From contig NZ_JALIDZ010000002.1 in NCBI RefSeq assembly GCF_025397915.1, positions 496,001 to 560,000 on the forward strand: 64,000 nt of DNA, written 5' to 3'. Under the pieces are notes generated by a model, which was not told the origin of the DNA, did no database searches, and saw nothing but the letters and a program-made list of their open reading frames with translations. How positions within the stretch are numbered: the stretch's first letter is position 1; each line of letters opens with the position of its first letter. Position numbers and translations under genes: made by a program. The DNA comes from Microbaculum marinisediminis. Lineage in GTDB: Bacteria; Pseudomonadota; Alphaproteobacteria; Rhizobiales; Tepidamorphaceae. Shown here piece by piece: positions 33,195-41,077 of this stretch.

Positions 33195-33988
33195 GTGAAC
33201 CACGTGTATTGATCGACAGACGTTCAGACGGTGTCGTGGTGCTCACGCTCAATGACCCTGAGCGTCGCAATCCGATGTCGGACGCAGAGATGATCGAGGC
33301 TCTCATTGCCGCACTGCAGGGCGTGGAAAGCGATCGTGATGCCCGCGTGCTGGTGATCACCGGTGCGGGGCCGGTCTTCTCCGCTGGCGGCAACGTCAAG
33401 GAGATGCACCAGAAGACAGGCATCTTCGGCGGGTCGCCTTCCGATATCGCCGAGGCCTATCGCGCCGCCGTGCAGCAATTGCCGATGATCCTGTCGCGAA
33501 TCGACATTCCCACCATTGCCGCCGTGAACGGGCCGGCGATGGGCGCGGGATGCGACCTGACGCTGATGTGCGACCTCCGGCTCGCCTCTACCAAGGCCGT
33601 CTTCGGCGAGGTGTTCGTCGATCTCGGTCTCGTGTCCGGTGACGGCGGCGGCTGGTTCCTCGTGCGCCATCTGGGCTATCAGCGCGCGGCCGAAATCAGT
33701 TTTCGTGCCCGCCCCGTCGAAGCGGCCGAGGCGCTGACCTTGGGCCTGGTACTGGACGTTCACGAGCCGGAAGACCTGATGGACCGCACGCTTGAGCTCG
33801 CCGCCGAGATTGCAGCCAAACCGGTGCCGGCAATTCGCATGACGAAGCGCTTGCTGCGCATGGCGGAGCGCGCGCATCTCCAGGACTATCTCGCCGCGGT
33901 CGGCGCCATGCAGGCGGCTGCCCACGGCACGGACGAGCACGCGGCCGCCGTCGCGGCTTTCGTCGAAAGGCGCAGCCGGCCACGCTGA
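33191..33988 (+). CDS. Enoyl-CoA hydratase/isomerase family protein (crotonase 3)
   Basis: A 265-residue crotonase with GTG start, overlapping the stop of the second IclR gene by four bases; GGAG lies about 9 bases upstream. Motifs: VVLTLNDPERRNPMSD, the oxyanion loop GAGPVFSAGGNVKEM, GPAMGAGCDLTLMCDLRLAS, and FGEVFVDLGLVSGDGGGWFL, where the acidic residues sit at typical catalytic positions. The C-terminal half has ALTLGLVLDVHEPEDL. It is a more typical hydratase than crotonases 1 and 2 and is not their close paralogue. It ends 14 bases before the convergent CoA-transferase beta gene. Confidence 0.87.
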   Translation: MSEPRVLIDRRSDGVVVLTLNDPERRNPMSDAEMIEALIAALQGVESDRDARVLVITGAGPVFSAGGNVKEMHQKTGIFGGSPSDIAEAYRAAVQQLPMILSRIDIPTIAAVNGPAMGAGCDLTLMCDLRLASTKAVFGEVFVDLGLVSGDGGGWFLVRHLGYQRAAEISFRARPVEAAEALTLGLVLDVHEPEDLMDRTLELAAEIAAKPVPAIRMTKRLLRMAERAHLQDYLAAVGAMQAAAHGTDEHAAAVAAFVERRSRPR

Positions 33989-34001
33989 CGGGCCGGCTTC
34001 A

Positions 34002-34769
34002 CTATTCGCGCAGCAGGCCCTTCGGGTCCACGGTTTCACGCAGCAGGGAGAGTTCGCGATCGCTCGGCAGGGCAGTCGTGACCACTTCGTCTTCCGTGAG
34101 AAGGTCGAAACCGGTATTGGCGGCAACCTCTTCCGGCGAGCTCCACGGATGAACCGACTTCAGGCGCATGCGCAACGTGTCGGGATGGAAGTCCATCACC
34201 GCAAGTGGCGTGACGCAAAGGCGCGGACCGCCGGTAAGCCCGGCCGCCCGAAAGCTGTCCGGTCCGTCGAGATAGCCCGGCGAGGTAATGAAATCGACGC
34301 GCGGCACAAATGTGCGAGACGAGTGGTTCCCGGTGCAGATGTAGAAGCGACGTGACGTCGCCGCGTAGGAAATATTGGCCGCACCGGGGCCCCGCATCTT
34401 CGGTTTGTCGATGGTGCCGCCAATATGATGCAGGTTGATATTGCCGTAGGCATCCACCTGCATGCCGTTGTGGAAGAAGAAGTCGAGGCCCCGGTGCGAA
34501 TGGCCAAAAAGCTCCAGAAAGGTCTCAGCGGCTTCGCAGGCGCCGAGCGCGCGGTCGTCCAGCATCGAGTTCCAAAGCTGCTTCGGCCTCGGATTGACGA
34601 ACATCTCACCGGCGATCTGCAGATCGGGTGCATGTATCAGCCGCGCCAGCATCATGGCGGCCATGGGGATCGCGGCCGACGCCCCGGCGGCGCCCAGTTC
34701 GCCATCCTGCAATTCGCGCGACAGGACAACCGCCTGCAACTCGGCAGGGGTGCAGGGACGTTCGGTCAT
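34002..34769 (-). CDS. CoA-transferase family I, beta subunit (GctB/IpdB-like)
   Basis: A 255-residue beta subunit of a class I CoA-transferase. The likely active-site Glu is Glu55 in QIAGEMFVNPRP, at the place of the catalytic Glu of glutaconate CoA-transferase B. Other blocks are GLDFFFHNGMQVDAYGNINLHHIGG and PRVDFITSPGYLDG. The same fold also includes IpdB, which hydrolyses a ring carbon-carbon bond in steroid breakdown rather than transferring CoA. Both readings stay open. The start overlaps the alpha gene by four bases, so the two subunits are translated together. It is the last gene of the leftward synthetase, alpha, beta operon. Confidence 0.85.
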   Translation of the reverse strand: MTERPCTPAELQAVVLSRELQDGELGAAGASAAIPMAAMMLARLIHAPDLQIAGEMFVNPRPKQLWNSMLDDRALGACEAAETFLELFGHSHRGLDFFFHNGMQVDAYGNINLHHIGGTIDKPKMRGPGAANISYAATSRRFYICTGNHSSRTFVPRVDFITSPGYLDGPDSFRAAGLTGGPRLCVTPLAVMDFHPDTLRMRLKSVHPWSSPEEVAANTGFDLLTEDEVVTTALPSDRELSLLRETVDPKGLLRE

Positions 34770-35707
34770 AGTTCGGCCGCCTCGTTTTCCAGTTCCTTCA
34801 TGCGCGCGGCCCCGCCGACGCTATCGACATAGGCCTGCGGATCCCGCGTGCCACGCACGTGGCGGTCGAGATAGGCCTGGAGCTGGGGGCGCGCTGCATC
34901 ACCGCCCCGGCGCACGGCTTCGGCCACCGTCGCATAGTGTTCGATGTGGGCCTCGTCGATGCTGTAGAGCGGAAAACTGCCCGTCGGATGGGCGCCATAG
35001 GGCAGCTCCACGATCGCATCGACATAGATGCACGGGATCGTCGTCTCTCGCGATCGCTCAACGATATTCTCGGTCGAGACGATGCGATCCACGCTGACGA
35101 TCACCCTTTCCGCCGCCCGCGCGATCATCTGGTCGGCATAGGTCATCGTCGAGAGATGCCGCACATTGCCATAGACATCGCCTTCCTGCGCATGAAGCAG
35201 CGCCAGCTTCGGCCGGATCGCCTTTGTGGCAAACAGCTTCTCGCCGGAGAAGGGACACTCGATCGGAGCGATCAGCGGGTTGTTGGCTGGTACGTCGGAG
35301 CCTTTCCAGGCCGCGACCGGCTGAAACGGAACACCGTTTGCCGCCGCCAGGAATCCGCCCACGACCGACAATGCGTCGACGCAGTGCGCCGTGATGGTGC
35401 CGGCTTCCGCTGCCGCGCGGAACGACGGGCACATGCGGTCCTCCAGCGTGACCGCCGGCAGGAACGTCTCCGCCACGCAGCCCGCGGCGATCATAAGATC
35501 GGCATCGAAACCGGAGCCCGGCGAGGAGATGAGTTTCAGCTCCTTGCGGCCCGATCGGATCACTTCGCGGACCAGCGCCATCGGCCGGCCCTGTTTGAAG
35601 AGGCCGCCAAGCGCGAGCAGATCCCCGTCGCCGAGCCATTCGCCGATGAGCGCTGCGGCCGCGTCGGTTTCGACGAGTTTGCGTCGCCGTTGCATCGTCT
35701 CGTTCAT
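34766..35707 (-). CDS. CoA-transferase family I, alpha subunit (GctA/IpdA-like)
   Basis: A 313-residue alpha partner of the CoA-transferase. The N-terminal part has GDGDLLALGGLFKQGRPMALVREVIRSG, the Gly-rich CoA-binding opening. After it come SSPGSGFDADLMIAAGCV and VPFQPVAAWKGSDVPANN, then LALLHAQEGDVYGNVRHLS. ATG 35707 overlaps the stop of the acyl-CoA synthetase by four bases (ATGA); its own stop overlaps the beta start by four bases. The synthetase next door activates a free acid with ATP, so a second activation by CoA transfer would be redundant. That favours either a dicarboxylate transfer step or an IpdAB-like ring-cleavage role. This is inference. Confidence 0.85.
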   Translation of the reverse strand: MNETMQRRRKLVETDAAAALIGEWLGDGDLLALGGLFKQGRPMALVREVIRSGRKELKLISSPGSGFDADLMIAAGCVAETFLPAVTLEDRMCPSFRAAAEAGTITAHCVDALSVVGGFLAAANGVPFQPVAAWKGSDVPANNPLIAPIECPFSGEKLFATKAIRPKLALLHAQEGDVYGNVRHLSTMTYADQMIARAAERVIVSVDRIVSTENIVERSRETTIPCIYVDAIVELPYGAHPTGSFPLYSIDEAHIEHYATVAEAVRRGGDAARPQLQAYLDRHVRGTRDPQAYVDSVGGAARMKELENEAAEL

Positions 35708-37851
35708 GCGCTGCACCGTGCCTTGAACACGCTCGCATCGAGCGGCCACGCGCCTTCGCCGGCCAGCCCGACGCCCACGGGATTCAACTCCAGGCCGGCG
35801 AAATCGGGCCCGAGCCTAGGGGCCAGCGCGGCGACGCCGGATACCATCGCCACGAGCGCGTCGACATCGAGTAGAGGACGGCCGCGCGCGCCCTGAAGAA
35901 TGCGCGAGATGCGGCAGCTTTCGATCATGCCGCGGACCTCGTCCTCATCGAGCGGCAACACGCGTGTCGCCACATCCTGCATGATCTCGGTGTAGATGCC
36001 GCCGGCACCGAAAGTCAGGGTTGGGCCGAACTCCGGATCGAGACCGAGACCGACGATCACTTCCGCCTGCGGACGGACCGTCTCGGCCACCAGGAAGCCT
36101 TCGAACTCGAGGTTGTTCCGGTCGGCGCTTTCGAGCATGGCAGCCGCACGTGTCTCAAGCGCTTCCGTGTCCGGCAGCGCGACGGCCACCAGGCCGAACT
36201 CGGACTTGTGGACGACGCCACGCGCGATCCCCTTCAGGGTTACCGGATAGCCGATCGTTTCTGCGGCCTCCCGCACCTTTGCCATATCCATCCCGGACAC
36301 GAAGGTCTCGGCCGGAAAAGGAAGGCCTGCAAGCTTCAGGAAGGACTTGCTTGCGGCTTCGTCGAGCGTTTCCAGATCGACATCAAGGCTCGGCGTGCTG
36401 TTGCTGCGCCCTTCGCGGAGAAGCCGCGACGGCTTGTCCCGCGCCGTCGCCAGCGCGGCGGCCCCCGCGACGGCAGCGGTGAAGGTATCGACACGGGTGA
36501 ACGTGGGCGTCCCGGCCGCGCGAAGGTCGCGCAAGGCCTCGCCATTGAAGATCTCGGACGGCCAGATCACCGAGACGGGCTTTCCGGTGCGCGCGTGCGT
36601 CGCCTTCACCGCCTCGGCCACGTCGGCGCCCCAAGGCGGCACGATCGGCGTGTTGGCTACCGCAATGGCGTTGAGAGCGGGATCGTCGGCGAAGGCGTCC
36701 AGACATTCCGCGAAGCCACCGGGCCTGCGGAATGGCGTACCGCCGATGTCGACGGGGTTGTTGGCAGACAGAAAGGCGGGCACGTCGTTTCGCATGCGTT
36801 CGACGGTGGCAGGGCCAGGCGTCGGCAGGCTGACCGCGCCGGTCTCTTCCAGAGCATCGGCGACGCAGCCGCCAAAGCCACCGGAGACGGTGATGATGCC
36901 CATCGTACGCGCCGCCGCGCCGGGCTGCGCCACGTAGTGGGCGACGGGCAGCAGATCCTCAATCGAGCGCACATCAATCCAGCCGAGCTGGCGGACGGCG
37001 GCTTCATAGCTGCCGCGTGCTCCGACCAACGCGCCCGTATGACCGGCGGCGGCTCTGCGCCCCGCATCGGAGCGGCCCGTCTTGTACACGACAATCGGCT
37101 TGCCCGCGGCATGGGCCCGCCGCGCCGCTTCCAGCATCCGGTCGGGCTGGCGAAACCCCTCGACATACAGGGCGATCACGCGCGTCGCGGGATCGTCCAC
37201 CAGATAGTCGACGCAATCGGCCAGGGTGGTCACCGCTTCGTTCCCGGTCGAGATGAGATGGCTGAGGCCGATGCCGCCGCGTGCCGCTTCCTCCAGAAGC
37301 GCGCTGCCAAGCGCGCCGCTCTGAACGACGATGCCGATCTCGCCTATCGGCGCCAGCGCGGCACTGATGCGGCTCGTCGAGCTCATCGCCACGCGCTCTG
37401 CAAAGTTCACAAAACCCGTGGTGTTGGGGCCCAGCATCGCCCCGCGATGCGCGGCAACCAATTCCGCCAGTTTGGCCTGACGCGCCGCACCATCGGATCC
37501 TGATTCCGAAAAACCGCCGGTGATGACCACGAAGGAACGGCAGCCGAGCCCCAGTGCCTTCTCCACAACCGGAAAGACGTCGTCGGCGGGCACCGATACC
37601 AGAACGCAATCAGGCGTGTGCTCAAGCATGGCCAGATCGGTAACGCTCTCCACGCCGTCTATCACCGCCGGTTCACGGGTAACGAGGTCTATCCGACCCG
37701 GATACTCGTGCAGGCGCAAATGATCGAAGACGGCGCGTCCCCCGACCTGAAAAATGGCCTTCTTGGTGGAGACACCGACGATGGCGATGGACCGGGGGTT
37801 GAACAGCTTATCTAGAGACACGGTTCTGACTTCGTTTGATGATGCGGACAC
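35704..37851 (-). CDS. ADP-forming acyl-CoA synthetase (acetate-CoA ligase family, alpha-beta fusion)
   Basis: A 715-residue enzyme making acyl-CoA from a carboxylic acid, CoA and ATP with ADP as product. The CoA-binding domain (about 15-110) opens LFNPRSIAIVGVSTK. The two succinyl-CoA ligase-like flavodoxin domains (about 140-450) contain the phospho-His segment AAAGHTGALVG. The C-terminal ATP-grasp part (about 490-715) has KSFLKLAGLPFPAETFV, PVTLKGIARGVVHKSE and FGPTLTFGAGGIYTE. The start is GTG; no good ribosome site is visible, so it may be slightly off. It heads the operon with the CoA-transferase pair and has site C of the shared TTCCGCA element about 40 bases upstream. It likely activates the acid that the TAXI transporter imports. 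Confidence 0.87.
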   Translation of the reverse strand: MSASSNEVRTVSLDKLFNPRSIAIVGVSTKKAIFQVGGRAVFDHLRLHEYPGRIDLVTREPAVIDGVESVTDLAMLEHTPDCVLVSVPADDVFPVVEKALGLGCRSFVVITGGFSESGSDGAARQAKLAELVAAHRGAMLGPNTTGFVNFAERVAMSSTSRISAALAPIGEIGIVVQSGALGSALLEEAARGGIGLSHLISTGNEAVTTLADCVDYLVDDPATRVIALYVEGFRQPDRMLEAARRAHAAGKPIVVYKTGRSDAGRRAAAGHTGALVGARGSYEAAVRQLGWIDVRSIEDLLPVAHYVAQPGAAARTMGIITVSGGFGGCVADALEETGAVSLPTPGPATVERMRNDVPAFLSANNPVDIGGTPFRRPGGFAECLDAFADDPALNAIAVANTPIVPPWGADVAEAVKATHARTGKPVSVIWPSEIFNGEALRDLRAAGTPTFTRVDTFTAAVAGAAALATARDKPSRLLREGRSNSTPSLDVDLETLDEAASKSFLKLAGLPFPAETFVSGMDMAKVREAAETIGYPVTLKGIARGVVHKSEFGLVAVALPDTEALETRAAAMLESADRNNLEFEGFLVAETVRPQAEVIVGLGLDPEFGPTLTFGAGGIYTEIMQDVATRVLPLDEDEVRGMIESCRISRILQGARGRPLLDVDALVAMVSGVAALAPRLGPDFAGLELNPVGVGLAGEGAWPLDASVFKARCSA

Positions 37852-37892
37852 GACGAATTGATAGCGGCCACATCCGGAAAATCAAGAAAAAT

Positions 37893-37911
37893 AAAAATGC
37901 ATTCCGCATAG
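37893..37911 (+). promoter_or_regulatory. Candidate IclR-type operator (site C)
   Basis: AAAAATGCATTCCGCA then TAG and TG, upstream of the ADP-forming synthetase operon (which reads left from 37851). Third copy of TTCCGCA-N3-TG in this island; the reverse strand reads CACTATGCGGAAT, so the half-site orientation relative to the gene is opposite to that at sites A and B relative to the rightward genes. Confidence 0.5.
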
Positions 37912-38545
37912 TGATTTGATATCGATGACAAGCGATCCTCTCTTCACAGAGATTTTGTCCCGTCACCGCTCGCAGATTGTACGACATGCGCTGGCAAACG
38001 TGGCGCCCCGGGACAACACCGTGGCCGGATCAAGCGCCTCGCTCGCGACCGCAGGCGCATTTCGTGGCTTCGCCATGCAGCCAGACGTGCTGTCGCCACG
38101 CCCCTCGATGGGCGACCGCCCTCTTCCGCATGTCGTCAGCGCAGACCGCGCCACCCCACGCATCCGGCTTCGCAAGCGACATGGGGCCGCGATCGGATAA
38201 AGCGGCTCATCTTGGGAGACGGGGCAGCGTGCGAGATCGCATGCCTTCGGAGTGCCGAAGGGTGCGGAAAAGCACGTGGCATTGCGTGCCAGCTTCCACG
38301 GTCGCGCCTTCGAGGCGTCGAGCCCGAACCGAAAGGGAATTGCAGCCTATTGCTAAAGCTGTGTCGTTTTGGATTGACGCGTCCGCGCGATCCGAATGCC
38401 GAGGACGTTGATGTTCCCCAGAGCCGGTCAGCCAGTCAGTCCGATAGCCGCGTCCATACGGAGCGGCTGCGTTGCGCCGGGATGGCCCGTTTCGCCTGCG
38501 ATGGCGGTCGCCATCGTGCGGGGGGCATGCGGGCGTCGATGATGA

Positions 38546-38599
38546 CCCGCGCTATTCAGGCAGTCGGCGGATCGCGTCCGACTGCCTGAATAGCGCGGG
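38546..38599. repeat. Perfect 22-bp inverted repeat with 10-base loop
   Basis: Arms 38546-38567 (CCCGCGCTATTCAGGCAGTC then GG) and 38578-38599 are exact reverse complements around CGGATCGCGT. It lies about 50 bases past the stop of the SDR gene at 38647 and next to a second hairpin. It could be a strong transcript end for the leftward operon or a relic of a mobile element end. No U-tract follows on the minus strand. Confidence 0.75.
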
Positions 38600-38629
38600 G
38601 GCTCCGAGCGTGTGAGCGCCGGAGCCCCC
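38597..38629 (-). terminator. Hairpin downstream of the SDR-BKACE operon
   Basis: GGGGGCTCCG (38597-38606) pairs with CGGAGCCCCC (38620-38629) around a 13-base loop, 18 bases past the stop of the leftward SDR gene. Its left edge touches the 22-bp inverted repeat. The position suggests transcription termination; no U-run is present. Confidence 0.5.
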
Positions 38630-38646
38630 GGGCAAGTCCGGGACGG

Positions 38647-39378
38647 TCAGTCCATGTACAGGCCGCCGTTCACGTCGAGGATGCTGCCACACATATAGTT
38701 GGATGCCTCGCCGAGCAGGAACACGATCGGCCAGGCGATTTCCTCGGCCGTGGCCATCCGCCCCAGCGGCACCTTGTCGGAGGCGAAGGGCTGGCCGTCG
38801 AGAAGCCCGGTGTCGGCGCTGCCCGGCGCGATCGCGTTGACGCGCACGCCGTGGCGCGCGCCCTTGAGCGCCAGCCACTTGGTCACGGCGTGGATGCCGC
38901 CCTTGGAGCCGACGTAGTGCGGCCCGGCCTGCAGCCCGCCCATCTTGCCGGACGCCGAGCCAACGAACACGATACGCCCCTGCCCCGCCTCGCACATCCG
39001 GCCGAACCAGGCCCGCGCCGTGTTGATGGCGCCGCGCAGGTTGACGTCGATCACGCGGTCGAAGGCGCTGTCCCAGTCGGGCGCTTCCCAATCGTCGAAG
39101 GGCAGCACGCCGGCATTGACGACGAGCCCGTCGACGGGGCCGATCTCGGCGGCCAGGCGCTCGACGCCCTGGCGGTCGCAGACGTCGCAGGCATGGAAGC
39201 TGACCTGATCGCCATAGGCCTCGAGCCGCGCCATCGCCTCCGGCCGCTCCTCACGGTCGAGCAGGAAGACCCGCGCGCCCATGCCGAGGGCGGCCTGCGC
39301 GGTGGCGAAGCCGAAGCCGCCCAGTCCGCCGGTCACGACGATACGCTGCCCCTGCAGCGAGAAGGGGTTGTCTTTCAT
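38647..39378 (-). CDS. Short-chain dehydrogenase/reductase
   Basis: A 243-residue classical SDR. The NAD(P)-binding motif is VVTGGLGGFGFA (residues about 14-25); NAG is in VVNAGVLPFDD; the catalytic Ser lies in VGSASGKMGG and the Tyr/Lys pair in HYVGSKGG. The acidic residue after beta-strand 2 (LLDREERPE) suggests NAD preference. It would interconvert a hydroxy and a keto group. It is the last gene of the leftward run: AtuA, small AtuA-like, DctP, DctQ, DctM, aldehyde dehydrogenase, BKACE, SDR, SDR. A hydroxyacid-to-keto-acid oxidation before beta-keto acid cleavage is a sensible role, but the substrate is unknown. Confidence 0.88.
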   Translation of the reverse strand: MKDNPFSLQGQRIVVTGGLGGFGFATAQAALGMGARVFLLDREERPEAMARLEAYGDQVSFHACDVCDRQGVERLAAEIGPVDGLVVNAGVLPFDDWEAPDWDSAFDRVIDVNLRGAINTARAWFGRMCEAGQGRIVFVGSASGKMGGLQAGPHYVGSKGGIHAVTKWLALKGARHGVRVNAIAPGSADTGLLDGQPFASDKVPLGRMATAEEIAWPIVFLLGEASNYMCGSILDVNGGLYMD

Positions 39379-39393
39379 TGTCTCGACCTTTCG

Positions 39394-40125
39394 TCAGAGC
39401 ATGCTGAAACCGCCATTGACGTGGATCGTTTCGCCGGTGACGAAACTCGCCCAGTCGCTGGCCAGGAATGCAATCGCGCGGGCGATGTCCTCGGGCTCGC
39501 CGCGGCGCTTCATCGGGGTGGCGTCTTCCATCGCCGTGCCGATCTTCTCCAGAAGCGAGGCGACGAAGCCGGTGTCGACGAGGCCCGGCGAGACGCAGTT
39601 CACGCGCACGCGCGGCGCGAGTTCCGCGGCAAGGCTGCGCGAGAAGCTCAGCACGGCGCCCTTGGCGGCGGCGTAGTGGGCATGCTCGCGCGATCCCTTG
39701 TGGCCGGCCAGCGAGGCGATGTTGACGATCGCTCCGCCCTCGCCCATGGCATCGCCGAAAGCGCGGCAGGCGCGGAACACGCCGTCGACGTTGACGGCCA
39801 TCATCGTCGCCCATTCCGCGTCGGTCATCTCGGCCACCATCCGGTCGCGATAGAGCCCGGCGGCCGTCACCAGCACGTCGCAGCGGCCATATCGCTCCAT
39901 GACCGCGGCCTTGAAGCTGTCGAACGACGTCGTGCTGGTGACGTCGAGCGCGTGGCACAGCACCCGGTCGCCATCCATGGCGGCGGTTGCGCCGGTGATC
40001 TTGTCGACGTCCAGGTCGCCGAGCGCCAGGCTGGCACCGAGATCATAAAAGAGCTTCGCCGTCGCGGTCGGAATGCCGCCGGCGGCCCCGGTGATGACGA
40101 CGATCTTGTTTTCAAAGCTGAACAT
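39394..40125 (-). CDS. Short-chain dehydrogenase/reductase (FabG-like)
   Basis: A 243-residue SDR starting MFSFENKIVVITGAAGGIPTA. The usual TGxxxGIG is here TGAAGGIP, with Pro in place of the last Gly, an odd substitution in the cofactor loop. Other motifs: DLDV after strand 2, TAAGLYRDRMV in place of NNAG, catalytic Ser in NIASLAGHKG, Tyr and Lys in HYAAAKGA, and VSPGLVDTG. The C-terminus VTGETIHVNGGFSML is typical. It lies 15 bases before the next SDR gene. Two SDRs with one BKACE suggest two hydroxyl or keto centres in the substrate or opposite stereochemistry. Confidence 0.87.
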   Translation of the reverse strand: MFSFENKIVVITGAAGGIPTATAKLFYDLGASLALGDLDVDKITGATAAMDGDRVLCHALDVTSTTSFDSFKAAVMERYGRCDVLVTAAGLYRDRMVAEMTDAEWATMMAVNVDGVFRACRAFGDAMGEGGAIVNIASLAGHKGSREHAHYAAAKGAVLSFSRSLAAELAPRVRVNCVSPGLVDTGFVASLLEKIGTAMEDATPMKRRGEPEDIARAIAFLASDWASFVTGETIHVNGGFSML

Positions 40126-40193
40126 TCAGCGCCTCGTTGTCTGCTTTTCGAATAGGCGGTTCGGGGGGCCGTCCCGGAAGACGGCCCGTCCCG

Positions 40194-41066
40194 TCACAAC
40201 CCCAGGAGCGTTCTGGCCTGCGTGGCCGATGCCGGGCTCGCGCCAAGGCTGGCCAGGATATCGACGGCACGCCTGACCAGCTGCGCATTGCTGTCGGCCA
40301 GTTCGCCGCGGGCGATATAGAGATTGTCCTCCAGCCCCACGCGCACATGCCCACCCGCGAGCCAGCTCTGCGCCACCATGGGGAACTGCATGGCACCAAT
40401 TCCGAAGGCGGACCACTCGACGTCCTGCGGCAAGCGGTCGCGCATCTGCAGGAGCGTCGCCGGGTCGGCCTCCGCACCCCACGGCACGCCCAGGCAGAGC
40501 TGGAAAATCGGCCTGGTGTGGAACACGCCCTCGTCCAACAGGCGCCGTGCCAGCCGAATGTGGCCGAGATCGAACACCTCGGCCTCGATGGTGACGCCGG
40601 CCTTGGTGATCTCGCTGGCCATCGTCCGCAGGTGGCCGGGCGTGTTGACGAAGACATGCTCGCCGAAGTTCATGCTGCCGACATCCAGGGTGCAGATGTC
40701 GGGGCGGATCTTCAGCACATGCTCCATGCGCTTGGCCGTGCCCTCGAGCGTCGTTCCCGGCGCGCCGACCTGCGGACGGGCCTCGTCGGGAACGAAGCGC
40801 GCGCCGGCGCCGGTCGTCAGGTTGACGATGACCTCCTGATTGCGCTCACGGATCAGCGCAACCGTCTCCTCGTAGAGATCGAGCCGCATCGAAGGCTGCC
40901 CGGTCTCGGGCTCGCGCACATGCAGGTGCACGATCGCCGCGCCGGCCTCGGCCGCCGCGAGCGCCGAGTCCGCGATCTGCGCCGGCGAAACCGGCACGGC
41001 CGGGCTCTTGTCGACGGTATCGGCCGAACCGGTGATGGCGCAGGTAATGATCGGGTTCTGTCTCAT
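40194..41066 (-). CDS. Beta-keto acid cleavage enzyme (BKACE, DUF849)
   Basis: A 290-residue Zn-dependent TIM-barrel enzyme of the 3-keto-5-aminohexanoate cleavage (Kce) family. It condenses a beta-keto acid with acetyl-CoA and cleaves it to acetoacetate and a new CoA ester. Metal ligands expected at His47 and His49 (AAIVHLHVREP) and Glu246 (VRVGLEDN) are present; NLTTGAGAR and TLDVGSMNFG are typical. The start ATG 41066 lies 12 bases past the aldehyde dehydrogenase stop, so they are one operon. Family members act on very different beta-keto acids. The context (two SDRs, semialdehyde-type dehydrogenase, AtuA pair, TRAP) does not match the carnitine or lysine loci I know. Confidence 0.9.
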   Translation of the reverse strand: MRQNPIITCAITGSADTVDKSPAVPVSPAQIADSALAAAEAGAAIVHLHVREPETGQPSMRLDLYEETVALIRERNQEVIVNLTTGAGARFVPDEARPQVGAPGTTLEGTAKRMEHVLKIRPDICTLDVGSMNFGEHVFVNTPGHLRTMASEITKAGVTIEAEVFDLGHIRLARRLLDEGVFHTRPIFQLCLGVPWGAEADPATLLQMRDRLPQDVEWSAFGIGAMQFPMVAQSWLAGGHVRVGLEDNLYIARGELADSNAQLVRRAVDILASLGASPASATQARTLLGL

Positions 41067-41077
41067 GACGCCGCTTC

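Larger units (their letters stand above)
37852..38646. other. Gene-poor region of about 800 bases between two catabolic loci
   Basis: No convincing gene. Holds site C (37893-37911) and the promoter region of the synthetase operon at its left end, and two hairpins at its right end. Two short plus-strand frames (37925-38200 and 38212-38589) have no recognisable domain, no clear ribosome sites and an irregular, more AT-containing composition than their surroundings. It could be an old, degraded insertion, but I see no transposase motif. Confidence 0.5.

Noticed and set aside
37925-38589. Two small plus-strand genes between the synthetase and SDR loci
   Set aside because: No recognisable domain, no convincing ribosome site, and low-complexity Arg/Ser/Ala text. 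Better described as a gene-poor region.
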